A stretch of DNA of 64,000 nucleotides from positions 1,302,001-1,366,000 of the forward strand of contig NZ_CP063089.1 of the NCBI RefSeq assembly GCF_014931215.1, given 5' to 3'. This DNA is from Campylobacter sp. 2014D-0216 (GTDB lineage: Bacteria > Campylobacterota > Campylobacteria > Campylobacterales > Campylobacteraceae). Shown piece after piece: positions 49,160-57,218 of this stretch (positions are counted from its first letter, which is position 1; each line of letters opens with the position of its first letter). The notes under the pieces were generated by a model. The model did not search any database. It was not told the DNA's origin and saw nothing but the letters and a program-made list of their open reading frames with translations. Both the position numbers and the translations under genes were made by a program.

Positions 49160-50426
49160 AAATATGCATGAGCTAGCTTGTGAGCTTTTTCCTATATGTA
49201 GAAGTATCACGGGTGAGGGTTTTAGACAAAGTTTAAAAATACTTGATGAAGCTATGGGGGGGGGTATATTAAAAATTCACTCCATAGCAAGCGGAAGTAA
49301 GGTATTTGACTGGGAAGTACCTGCTGAATGGGAGATAAACGATGCTTATATCATCACTCCAGATGGAGAGAAAATTTGTGATTTTAAGCAAAATAATCTT
49401 CATGTATTAAACTATAGCATAGGTATAGATACAGAACTTGATCTAACAAGCCTGCAAGAACATCTTTACTCTATAGAGGATATGCCTGATGCCATACCTT
49501 ATGTGACAAGCTATTATAAAAGGCGCTGGGGCTTTTGTATCAAACATGAAGATAGAATTAAACTAAAAGAAGGAAAATATAAAATTTTCATCGATGCAAA
49601 ACACCATGAAAATGGGGTTTTAAACTATGCTGATTTACTCATACCTAGCACACAAGAGACAAAAGATGAAATTTTAATTTCTACCTATCTTTGCCATCCT
49701 TCCATGGCAAATAATGAGCTAAGTGGTCCTGTGGTAGCTACGTTTTTAGCTAAATGGCTTTTAGAACTCAAAGAAAGAAAATATAACTACCGTTTTGTTT
49801 TTGCTCCTGAAACTATAGGAAGTATAGTTTATCTTAGTAAACATTTAGAGCATCTACAAAAGTATACCAAAGCAGGCTTTGCACTTTCATGTATGGGTGA
49901 TGATAATGCCCACTCACTCATTCACACTCCAAGTGAGACTACACTAGCTGATAAAGTAGCTTTGCACACCTTAAAAGATAAAAATAATTTTAAAGAATTT
50001 AGTTTTTTATATAGAGGAGGAAATGAAAGACAATACTGTTCTCCTTTAATAAATTTACCTGTAGTTGGAATTTGTAGAACACGTTTTAGTGACTACAAAG
50101 AATATCACACTAGCAAAGATGATTTAAATTTTATCAGTGAAGAGGGATTGCAAGGTGGCTTAAAAGCTATGCAAGAAATCATCATGAATTTAGAAGTGAA
50201 TGCGATTTATCAAAATACTATCTTTTGCGAACCCAATTTAGGTAAAAGAGGCTTATACCATACTATCAATACTTCTTCAACCAATGATATACCAATATCA
50301 TGTAATTTTTTAGCCTATTGCGATGGTAAAAATGATGTCTTAGATATAGCTTCCAAGCTTAATATGCAAGCTTATGAATTAAAAGATTTAATCAAAAAAT
50401 TAAAATTTCACGGACTAATCAAATGA
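49152..50426 (+). CDS. Phase-variable DUF4910/DUF2172-type protein (Cj1295-like), in frame
   Basis: 424 aa. A DUF4910-type zinc-aminopeptidase-like fold: HELACELFPICRSITGEGFR at the start, TYLCHPSMANNELSGPVV with metal-ligand candidates and PETIGSIVYLS. A small winged-helix-like domain ends the protein. The C. jejuni homologue Cj1295 is phase-variable and needed for di-O-methylglyceric-acid-modified pseudaminic acid on flagellin. A G9 tract (49256-49264) lies near codon 36 and the frame is open here. GTG 49152 has Shine-Dalgarno AAGGG; ATG 49164 is the alternative. Confidence 0.85.
   Translation: MDKNMHELACELFPICRSITGEGFRQSLKILDEAMGGGILKIHSIASGSKVFDWEVPAEWEINDAYIITPDGEKICDFKQNNLHVLNYSIGIDTELDLTSLQEHLYSIEDMPDAIPYVTSYYKRRWGFCIKHEDRIKLKEGKYKIFIDAKHHENGVLNYADLLIPSTQETKDEILISTYLCHPSMANNELSGPVVATFLAKWLLELKERKYNYRFVFAPETIGSIVYLSKHLEHLQKYTKAGFALSCMGDDNAHSLIHTPSETTLADKVALHTLKDKNNFKEFSFLYRGGNERQYCSPLINLPVVGICRTRFSDYKEYHTSKDDLNFISEEGLQGGLKAMQEIIMNLEVNAIYQNTIFCEPNLGKRGLYHTINTSSTNDIPISCNFLAYCDGKNDVLDIASKLNMQAYELKDLIKKLKFHGLIK
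49256..49264 (+). repeat. G9 homopolymer, slippage site, gene in frame
   Basis: Nine G in a row in an AT-rich genome, inside the 5' part of the Cj1295-like gene. Slipped-strand gain or loss of one G would close the frame. The assembled state is in frame (on). Confidence 0.9.
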
Positions 50427-51205
50427 AATACTTTTTAGAACACAATGATAAAAAATACTCCAACATCGATCTAATAGAAGCTTTTAAAAAACTTGGCATT
50501 AAAAAAGGCGATATTTTATGTGCTCATACAGAACTTTTTAATTTTGGTACACCCCTACTTTCTAGAAATGATTTTTTACAAACCATTTTGGATTGTTTTT
50601 TTGAAGCTATAGGCAAAGAAGGTACTTTAATCATGCCTACCTTTACTTATAGTTTTTGTAAAAATGAAATATACGATAAGCTAAATTCTCCTACAAAAAT
50701 GGGCGCTTTAAATGAATACTTCCGTAAACAAACAGGAGTTAAACGCACTAACGATCCTATATTTTCTTTTGCTGTAAAAGGGGCTAAAGAAGAACTATTT
50801 TTAAAAGATACCACAAGTTGTTTTGGGAAAAATTGTGTATATGAAATTTTAACACAACAAGATGGAAAATATATGCTTTTTGGAAGTACTACAGGACATA
50901 CTCTAACCCACTATATAGAAGAAGAGTATCAAGTAGATTATAGATATTTTAAAAATTTTTACGGAAAATTAATCGATGAGAAAAATAAAATACATGATAA
51001 AAAAATACAATTTTATGTTAGACATTTAGATAAAAATTCTTTGCCAAATGTCGATAATATAAACCGTATTACAAAAAAAACAAAAAATTTTAAATACGAG
51101 AATTTTGGTGGTGCAGTTATATGCTTGTTTAATTCAAAAGAATACAAAGAAGCAATAAAAAAAGCTCTAGATGATGATAAAAATATTTTTATATTGCAGG
51201 ACTAA
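50423..51205 (+). CDS. AAC(3)-family N-acyltransferase, intact copy
   Basis: 260 aa. Fold of the aminoglycoside 3-N-acetyltransferase family: KKGDILCAHTELFNFG, GTLIMPTFTYSFCKNEIYD and KRTNDPIFSFAVKGA. Here it probably acylates the 4-amino group of a pseudaminic-type sugar rather than an antibiotic (as inferred for Cj1296/Cj1297). It starts in ATGA overlap with the previous gene. A second, frameshifted copy lies at 56436, sharing a 108-bp identical stretch. The acyl donor may be acyl-CoA or one of the nearby carrier proteins; this is open. Confidence 0.85.
   Translation: MKYFLEHNDKKYSNIDLIEAFKKLGIKKGDILCAHTELFNFGTPLLSRNDFLQTILDCFFEAIGKEGTLIMPTFTYSFCKNEIYDKLNSPTKMGALNEYFRKQTGVKRTNDPIFSFAVKGAKEELFLKDTTSCFGKNCVYEILTQQDGKYMLFGSTTGHTLTHYIEEEYQVDYRYFKNFYGKLIDEKNKIHDKKIQFYVRHLDKNSLPNVDNINRITKKTKNFKYENFGGAVICLFNSKEYKEAIKKALDDDKNIFILQD
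50563..50670 (+). repeat. 108-bp direct repeat, copy 1
   Basis: Identical base for base to 56576-56683, in the same part of the two AAC(3)-type genes. Signals recent duplication or gene conversion. Confidence 0.9.
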
Positions 51206-51207
51206 CT

Positions 51208-51432
51208 ATGGAAAATCAATTTTATGAAATTTTAGAAAATATACTAGAAGTAAAAGTTGATGAAAATTCGAATTTAAATATGCAAAATTGCAAAAATTGG
51301 ACTTCTTTAAATCACATTGATATAATCATGAGCTTAGAAGAAGAATTTGAAATCAAATTTGGCAAAGATGAATTAAGTCAACTAAAATCACAAAATGAAC
51401 TTTTGCAAGCTATTAAGGAGAAATTATGCTAG
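51208..51432 (+). CDS. Acyl carrier protein 1 of the pse locus
   Basis: 74 aa, acidic, four-helix ACP pattern. The phosphopantetheine site is Ser33 in NWTSLNHIDII (WTSL in place of the usual DSL). It ends in Cys. The frame starts 2 nt after the AAC(3) gene and overlaps the methyltransferase by 7 nt. It resembles C. jejuni Cj1299. Not the housekeeping AcpP, which has the DSLD motif. Confidence 0.88.
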   Translation: MENQFYEILENILEVKVDENSNLNMQNCKNWTSLNHIDIIMSLEEEFEIKFGKDELSQLKSQNELLQAIKEKLC

Positions 51433-52328
51433 AAAATACAAAAAAATTATTTAAACTTATAGAAGAAAAAAACCCACTACATAAAAAATGTTTAGATGGA
51501 TTGCAACTTTGCAAAGAAGAGTATGAAGATTTAGAAAAACTTATTGTTTACTACAAAGATACACTAAATATTACTTTAGAAGAGCAAGCTCAAAGCTATA
51601 TTGTTGTATTAAATGATACTTTAGAAGAAACTAGATATTTTATAGAATTTGGAAAGTACAGATATAGTACCCTAGCAGAAGTAGAAAATATGGTATATTT
51701 TAACGAAAATTATATGAAGCAATACATGGTAGGTCTTGCCATATCCTCTTTTATATGGAATGCACATATTGAAGTTAGAAGATACTTTGCTAAGTATATC
51801 GATGAAAAACAAATTCAAAAAAACACCTATCTTGAAATAGGTCCAGGACATGGTGAGTTTTTTGTTAAAGCCCTAAGAAGTCAAAAATTCAAAGAGTACT
51901 TTGGTATTGATATATCGCCTATAAGTTGTCAAATGAGCAAAGATATGGTAGAAAATCAGTTTGGTCAAATAAATACTAAATGTGAATTTATATGTAAAGA
52001 CTTTACCAAATGTGAGTTTAACAACAAGGCTGATTTAGTAGTAATGGGAGAGGTTTTAGAGCATGTTGAACAGCCTTTACAATTTATGAAAGATGTAAAA
52101 GCTTTGTTAAGTGATAACGGAGAAATCTTTGCTACTATACCTATCAATGCTCCTGCAATTGATCATATTTATTTATTTTCTCACCCTGATGAAGTTAAAG
52201 AGTTACTCAATAAAGCAGGGTTAAAAATCAAAAAATGTGAATATTTTATGGCAAATAATTATTCTTTAGAAAAAGCATTAAAAACAAAAAATGCCATAGT
52301 AATGGCAGTAGTTTTGGTGAAAGAATGA
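51426..52328 (+). CDS. SAM-dependent methyltransferase (Cj1300-like)
   Basis: 300 aa. Class I fold from about residue 110: motif I YLEIGPGHGEFF (Glu137-Gly143), acidic ribose contact GIDISPISCQM, and ADLVVMGEVLEHVEQP as motif IV/post-II. The N-terminal 100 residues are helical and may bind the substrate or carrier protein. Between an ACP gene and an FkbH-type gene, it is a candidate for O-methylation of a carrier-bound or sugar-bound glyceryl group. It overlaps both neighbours by a few bases. Confidence 0.85.
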   Translation: MLENTKKLFKLIEEKNPLHKKCLDGLQLCKEEYEDLEKLIVYYKDTLNITLEEQAQSYIVVLNDTLEETRYFIEFGKYRYSTLAEVENMVYFNENYMKQYMVGLAISSFIWNAHIEVRRYFAKYIDEKQIQKNTYLEIGPGHGEFFVKALRSQKFKEYFGIDISPISCQMSKDMVENQFGQINTKCEFICKDFTKCEFNNKADLVVMGEVLEHVEQPLQFMKDVKALLSDNGEIFATIPINAPAIDHIYLFSHPDEVKELLNKAGLKIKKCEYFMANNYSLEKALKTKNAIVMAVVLVKE

Positions 52329-53848
52329 ATCTTTTTTCACCAAATTTAAAAAGAAATGATCTTATAAAACTTAGCAAAGAAAATCATCATAAAAAAATTA
52401 CCATCAATGTTTTTAGAAATCATTCTTTTGAAGTAATTTCAAGTATACTAAATGCATTTTTAGGCTTTAGTGAATTAAAAGCCGAATTTAACATTAGCTC
52501 CTATGATGATAGTCTAAATTATGAAAACTTTCAAAAAGCAAATTTAAACATCATATTTATAGACTTAAATAACTATAAGAAAAATGTAGATGATTTTATC
52601 AAAGAAAAGATACAAGAACTATCAAGTATTAGCAACACTCCCATCATCACACTTTTGCTTGGAGATACTAGTTTAAAAGAATACGACATTTGCAATCTTC
52701 TAAAACCATTTTTAGATGAAAGTCTCATCATAGATGATAGTAATTTTGAAATCAACGCAAGTAGACTTAGCAACAAAGCTTGTATAAAATTGGCTCAAAT
52801 TTTAGGACTAAAAATCATACCTAGCTTTTTGCAACCAACATTAAAAGCGGTCATTGTAGATCTTGATAACACCTTATATCAAGGAATTTTAGGTGAAGAT
52901 GGTATTGAAAATCTTGCACTATCTAGCAACCACAAAGCCCTTCAAAATGAACTTTTAAATTTAAAAAATCAAGGATTTTTGCTTGCCATCGCTTCAAAAA
53001 ATGAAGAAGAGGATGTAAGAAAGCTTTTTAATCAAAGAAAAGATTTTTTATTACAACTTGATGATTTTAGCATGATTAAAGCCAATTGGAAAAGCAAGGA
53101 TGAAAATATTAAAGAAATTATAAATTTTTTCAACATAGCTTTTGATAGTGTGCTATTCATCGATGATAATATAGCTGAAATTGAAAACGTATCACATCTT
53201 TGCATTAACACCTTGCTAGCTGATGAAAATAGTGCTTATAGCTTAAAGCTCTACCCTAGACTTTTAAAAACAAACTTTAGCAAAGAAGATGAGTTAAGAA
53301 GTGCTGATATTAAAGCAAATTTACAAAGACAAGTGCTTAGCGACCTTAGTCCTAAAGAATATTTTGAAAAATTACAATTTTGTTTGAAATTTCACATCAA
53401 CCACTCGAATGAACTTGAAAGAATTTCGCAACTACTTAATAAAACCAACCAATTTATATCAAATTACTCAAGATTAAGCTTAAAAGAGTGTGAAGAATTT
53501 ATGCAAAAAGGCGCCATTTTAACCATAAGCATGAATGATAAATTAAGCGATAGCGGTATTATAGCAATTTTTGTAGCTTACAAAGATGAAGCAAATTTGA
53601 TCATAAAAGATCTTTGCATAAGCTGCAGAGCCTTAGGAAGAAAACTTGAAAAAGTTATGCTATATAAGGCCATAGAGCTATTTCATCTGCATTTTAACAC
53701 AAACAAATGTATTTTGTATTTTCAAAAAGGAGAAAGAAATAAACCTTTTTTAGATTTTCTATACAATCTAAATGCTAATATAAAAGAAAATTTTGCCCTA
53801 ATCAACCATGAGATAATAAACTACGAAGGACTTACAATTGAAAGCTAG
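52325..53848 (+). CDS. FkbH-type HAD-IIIC protein
   Basis: 507 aa. N-terminal domain (1-165), then the HAD core with DLDNTLYQGILGEDG (nucleophile Asp179, Asp181), IASKNEEEDV and LFIDDN. The C-terminal GNAT-like part has LLNKTNQF, SDSGIIAIF and SCRALGRKLE. These are the marks of FkbH proteins, which load D-glycerate from 1,3-bisphosphoglycerate onto a carrier protein as glyceryl-S-ACP. Full length with catalytic Asp kept. Counterpart of C. jejuni Cj1302. It lies between ACP genes, a methyltransferase and a KAS III gene. Confidence 0.88.
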   Translation: MNLFSPNLKRNDLIKLSKENHHKKITINVFRNHSFEVISSILNAFLGFSELKAEFNISSYDDSLNYENFQKANLNIIFIDLNNYKKNVDDFIKEKIQELSSISNTPIITLLLGDTSLKEYDICNLLKPFLDESLIIDDSNFEINASRLSNKACIKLAQILGLKIIPSFLQPTLKAVIVDLDNTLYQGILGEDGIENLALSSNHKALQNELLNLKNQGFLLAIASKNEEEDVRKLFNQRKDFLLQLDDFSMIKANWKSKDENIKEIINFFNIAFDSVLFIDDNIAEIENVSHLCINTLLADENSAYSLKLYPRLLKTNFSKEDELRSADIKANLQRQVLSDLSPKEYFEKLQFCLKFHINHSNELERISQLLNKTNQFISNYSRLSLKECEEFMQKGAILTISMNDKLSDSGIIAIFVAYKDEANLIIKDLCISCRALGRKLEKVMLYKAIELFHLHFNTNKCILYFQKGERNKPFLDFLYNLNANIKENFALINHEIINYEGLTIES

Positions 53849-54905
53849 TTTTAATAATGCTAAAATATCAGGGATAAGCGTTTGTGTGCCTAATCAATGC
53901 ATCAACATAGATGATTGTCTAGAAAATATCTTTCAAGGCGACAATAAAATGCTAAAAAGAATGAAAAAAATTACAGGCATACAAGAAAGATTTGTCGCCG
54001 ATGAAAATATTAGCACAACAGATTTAGCCTATGAAGCAAGCATGAATTTATTTAAAATGCTTGATTTTGATAAAAATAATCTTGATATGGTGATTTTTGT
54101 AACCCAAACACCTGATTTTTTTATGCCATCTTGTGCAAACTATCTTCACAAAAGATTAAATTTAAATCCTTGTACCATAGCTTTTGATATAAATCAAGCA
54201 TGTTCGGGGTATTTATATGGCTTATTTGTAGCTTTTTCTTTTTTAGAAAATCAAAGTGCAAAAAATATTTTATTAATTTGTGGTGATACTTTAAGCAAAA
54301 CCATAAACCCTTTAAATGCAAATTTAGCACCAATTTTTGGCGATGGGGTAAGCGCAACACTCATAAACTGTGCAAATGAAAAATCTTTCTTTAAACTTTA
54401 CTCTAGCGGAAAGGGTTTTGATAAACTCATCATACCCAATAGAGCTTTTGCTAAATTTGATGAAAACAAAAGCTCCAATAAAGAAATATTCCAAACCAAC
54501 GAATACAGAAACTTAGATGAACTTTACATGGATGGGGCTGAAATTTTCAACCAAGCGCTTCATCTTGAAAGTCAATGTATAAAAGAAATGCTTCAATTGT
54601 GTGAAAAAAGCAAAGACGAAATTGACTACTTCTTATTGCACCAGTCTAACCAATTTTTAATAGACTCTATTATTAATGACTTAAACCTTGATAGTATGAA
54701 AACACCGAATTTTTTAATGTCAAAATATGCTAATTTAAGCGCATGCTCTTTGCCCGCTTTACTTTGCGAAATGCAAAAAAATGATTTTAATGCGATTTTG
54801 AGTGCTTTTGGGGCTGGCTATGCCTGGGGGAGTGCTTATATCAATTTTGATAAAGATTTTAAAACTGATACAATTTCAATTTATAAAGGAGATAAAAATG
54901 ACTAA
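53838..54905 (+). CDS. KAS III (FabH-like) beta-ketoacyl-ACP synthase
   Basis: 355 aa thiolase-fold enzyme. Catalytic Cys in DINQACSGYLYG, His in FLLHQSNQF and Asn in SKYANLSACSLP complete a Cys-His-Asn triad. It resembles C. jejuni Cj1303 (FabH2). KAS III enzymes in secondary pathways also move acyl groups to O or N. TTG 53838 follows GAAGGA by 7 nt and lies within the FkbH-type gene; MKASFNN is the usual style of start. The end overlaps the next ACP gene by 8 nt. Confidence 0.9.
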   Translation: MKASFNNAKISGISVCVPNQCINIDDCLENIFQGDNKMLKRMKKITGIQERFVADENISTTDLAYEASMNLFKMLDFDKNNLDMVIFVTQTPDFFMPSCANYLHKRLNLNPCTIAFDINQACSGYLYGLFVAFSFLENQSAKNILLICGDTLSKTINPLNANLAPIFGDGVSATLINCANEKSFFKLYSSGKGFDKLIIPNRAFAKFDENKSSNKEIFQTNEYRNLDELYMDGAEIFNQALHLESQCIKEMLQLCEKSKDEIDYFLLHQSNQFLIDSIINDLNLDSMKTPNFLMSKYANLSACSLPALLCEMQKNDFNAILSAFGAGYAWGSAYINFDKDFKTDTISIYKGDKND

Positions 54906-55116
54906 AGAACAATTGTTAGAAGCTATTAGTGAGGCTATGCATATGGATGAAACACTAAAAGAAGATATGATCTTAGATGATATCGATGAATGGGATAGCT
55001 TAGCTTTTGTATCTATCATGGTGCTTTTCAAAAATTCACTTGGCAAACAAATCAACGGAGATGATCTTAAAAAATGTGAGAAAGTAAGCGATCTTTTAGC
55101 TTTAGCTGGTGTTTAA
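54898..55116 (+). CDS. Acyl carrier protein 2 of the pse locus
   Basis: 72 aa. Phosphopantetheine Ser34 in DEWDSLAFVSI. ATG 54898 after AAAGGAGATAAAA, inside the KAS III gene, so the two are likely partners. The last codons (GV-stop) lie within a perfect palindrome shared with the convergent DUF2920 gene. Confidence 0.9.
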   Translation: MTKEQLLEAISEAMHMDETLKEDMILDDIDEWDSLAFVSIMVLFKNSLGKQINGDDLKKCEKVSDLLALAGV

Positions 55117-55138
55117 ACAAAATGTTTGTTTAAACACC
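55108..55138. terminator. Perfect palindrome holding both convergent stop codons
   Basis: GGTGTTTAAACAAA-ATG-TTTGTTTAAACACC: 14-bp perfect arms and a 3-nt loop. It contains the ACP stop (55114-55116) and, on the minus strand, the stop that would end the unshifted DUF2920 frame (55132-55130). Both strands encode Gly-Val-stop here. Confidence 0.75.
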
Positions 55139-55379
55139 TCCCACGCTTAAAATAATCTGATTGTCTTTCTCTTTAAAAGAATATATCAAGTCATCACACT
55201 CATACGAGATTTCTTTTTTACAAGTTTTATCTTTTAGAGGCTCTTGTAAAATTTGCGGTAAATGTTTTTTAATAAGCAATTTCATGGGTATACCCATGCC
55301 ATGAGTTAAATTTTTAATAAATTTACCATCTACTTGTTTTTCATCTGTAACTTTTATAAATTCAACATCAAATCCATAT
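55130..55379 (-). pseudogene. Out-of-frame 3' remainder of the first DUF2920 gene
   Basis: On the minus strand this stretch stays open in the +1 frame for about 80 codons after the A8 tract, reading YGFDVEFIKVTDEKQVDGK, then LTHGMGIP and a final SVGGV before TAA. It lines up with the end of the second DUF2920 gene (YRFLGYQVDFHV, TTHGGGIS). It is therefore the natural C terminus, cut off by one extra A. Confidence 0.85.
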
Positions 55380-56369
55380 TTTTTTTAAAGTATCAACATA
55401 CTCCTCTTTTTCTTCTAAAGGCACCCATTCATCAAATTTAGAATGATAAGTGATGTATTTTGGGTTTGGATATTTTGCTTGTATATTTAGATGATCTTTG
55501 TTTAATGTCTCTCTAATTAATTTTCTAGCAAGTGAAAAATAATAAGGCGATTGTTTATTTGTAGTCCAAAATGTTTTATCGCAACAGCATAATCTTATGT
55601 TTTGAAAGAAATTAAAAGTCGCAACTGAATAATGCTCAGTAAAATCAACCTCCTTTCCAAAACCTATAACCCTCCACAAATCAGTAAGGCTAACATGGGA
55701 AGAATTATCTACCACAACATCAACAAGCCAAGGAGCTAATTTTGCACATAAATTTGCCAAATATCCACCATGAGATGATCCAATTAAAATATGCTTTATA
55801 TCTCCTTTCATAGCCCAAAAAGCGAAATTTTTTCTAATATATAAAAGAGTATTTAATATATCTATTGCTTGCATGATACCAAAATTTTGATATTCTTTTT
55901 TGGTAGGCTGAAGAGTTGCACTTAAATCCAAATAATAATTTTTATTAAGCTCCCAATTATTTTTCATATCCCCGATTTTCTTATTAAGATACTCCATGGC
56001 AGGGTGAAATTCTTCAAAAGTAGTTAGCTTTTCTATATCATAAGGAATTTCTATATTTAAAGCTTTTAAACTAGTTTTAAATATAAGTTTATCTATATCA
56101 TCTAAGTAAAATTTAGCCCCAGTTTGAGGGCGATTACCTATACAATGATAATTTACATTTAAAACCGCTACATTATAATTTCTAGCACAATAATCACTTA
56201 TATACAAATCATCCTTAATATCCCCGCCAATACCACTTATAATACAGACAATTGCCTCTATTTTCTTTTCATCATCATATGTAAGTTTAAATTCCAACCT
56301 ACTTTCTCTTTTTATATTTAACTCTACATCATCGCAAGAATCTATAAAATAAGTTTCATTTTTAAGCAT
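55368..56369 (-). CDS. DUF2920 alpha/beta-hydrolase-like protein, C-terminally truncated
   Basis: 333 aa as read, against 412 aa if one A is removed at 55379-55386. Member of the Campylobacter flagellar-locus hydrolase family (617/DUF2920; Cj1305, Cj1306 and Cj1310 in C. jejuni). The nucleophile elbow is GSSHGGYL (about residue 200), and a conserved EYQNFGIMQAID lies before it. A catalytic His in the lost tail (LTHGMG) would be missing, so this form is probably inactive. ATG 56369 is divergent from the second AAC(3) copy. Confidence 0.85.
   Translation of the reverse strand: MLKNETYFIDSCDDVELNIKRESRLEFKLTYDDEKKIEAIVCIISGIGGDIKDDLYISDYCARNYNVAVLNVNYHCIGNRPQTGAKFYLDDIDKLIFKTSLKALNIEIPYDIEKLTTFEEFHPAMEYLNKKIGDMKNNWELNKNYYLDLSATLQPTKKEYQNFGIMQAIDILNTLLYIRKNFAFWAMKGDIKHILIGSSHGGYLANLCAKLAPWLVDVVVDNSSHVSLTDLWRVIGFGKEVDFTEHYSVATFNFFQNIRLCCCDKTFWTTNKQSPYYFSLARKLIRETLNKDHLNIQAKYPNPKYITYHSKFDEWVPLEEKEEYVDTLKKIWI
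55379..55386 (-). repeat. A8 tract (T8 on plus), frameshift site
   Basis: ACTTTAAAAAAAATATGG on the minus strand. A7 gives an uninterrupted 413-codon gene; A8 stops after 333 codons. Either a slippage switch or a fixed lesion. Confidence 0.8.
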
Positions 56370-56575
56370 ATTTATCTTCTCAAATTAGAAATTAATATGA
56401 TATTATAACTATTAAATTTTAACTTAAAGAAAAACATGAAATACTTTTTAGAACACCATGGTAAAAAATACTCCAATATCGATCTAGTAGAAGCTTTTAA
56501 AAAACTTGGCATTAAAAATGGCGATATTTTATGTGTACATAGCGAATTAATGAAATTTGGCCAACCTTTACTCAA

Positions 56576-56683
56576 TAGAAATGATTTTTTACAAACCATT
56601 TTGGATTGTTTTTTTGAAGCTATAGGCAAAGAAGGTACTTTAATCATGCCTACCTTTACTTATAGTTTTTGTAAAAATGAAAT
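56576..56683 (+). repeat. 108-bp direct repeat, copy 2
   Basis: Identical to 50563-50670. Lies just before the G9 tract, so recombination between copies could move the tract or restore a frame. Confidence 0.9.
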
Positions 56684-56742
56684 TTATGATAATTTGAATT
56701 CAAAAAGCACTGTTGGCGTTTTAACAGAATATTTTCGTAAAT

Positions 56743-56751
56743 GGGGGGGGG
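56743..56751 (+). repeat. G9 homopolymer, slippage site, gene out of frame
   Basis: Nine G. G10 (or G7) restores the AAC(3)-type frame. The site has no counterpart in copy 1, which reads AAACAAACAGGAGTTAAA there. Confidence 0.92.
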
Positions 56752-57218
56752 TAAACGCACCAATGATCCTATATTTTCATTTGCCATTAAAGGAGCTAAA
56801 GAAGAATTGTTTTTAAAGGATACTACAAGTTGTTTTGGAGAAAATTGCGTGTATGATATTTTAGCCAAAGAGAATGGAAAACTTATTTTATTTGGATCCA
56901 AAGTAGCTGGATATACCTTTAGTCATTTTATAGAAGAAAAAGCTTATGTGCCGTATAGGTATTTTAAGGACTTTAGTGGTAATATTATCACAGAAAATGG
57001 CAAGAAAATCAAAAAGAATATTCAATATTATGTTAGAAAATTAGATCAAAATTCAGATTTAGATGTCGATAAGCAAGTGGCTATTTTAAAAAATGATGAT
57101 AATTTTAATATTTTAAATTTTTCCAATGCTCATATAATAAATATCAACACGAAAAACTATTTAGAAAAAACATTAAAAGCTTTAAGTGATAATCCTTATT
57201 GTTTATTAAAGGAATAAA

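Larger units (their letters stand above)
56436..57217 (+). pseudogene. AAC(3)-family N-acyltransferase, second copy, switched off by G9
   Basis: The 5' frame (56436 on) runs into a G9 tract at 56743-56751 and then out of frame (RKWGGVNAP), ending at 56816. The 3' frame resumes right after the tract (GKRTNDPIFSFAIKG) and ends at 57217. With ten G the product is 261 aa and aligns residue for residue with the intact copy at 50423 (RKWGGGKRT against RKQTGVKRT). So this is a contingency gene assembled in the off state. The predicted role is N-acylation of a flagellar sugar with a different specificity from copy 1. Confidence 0.9.
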
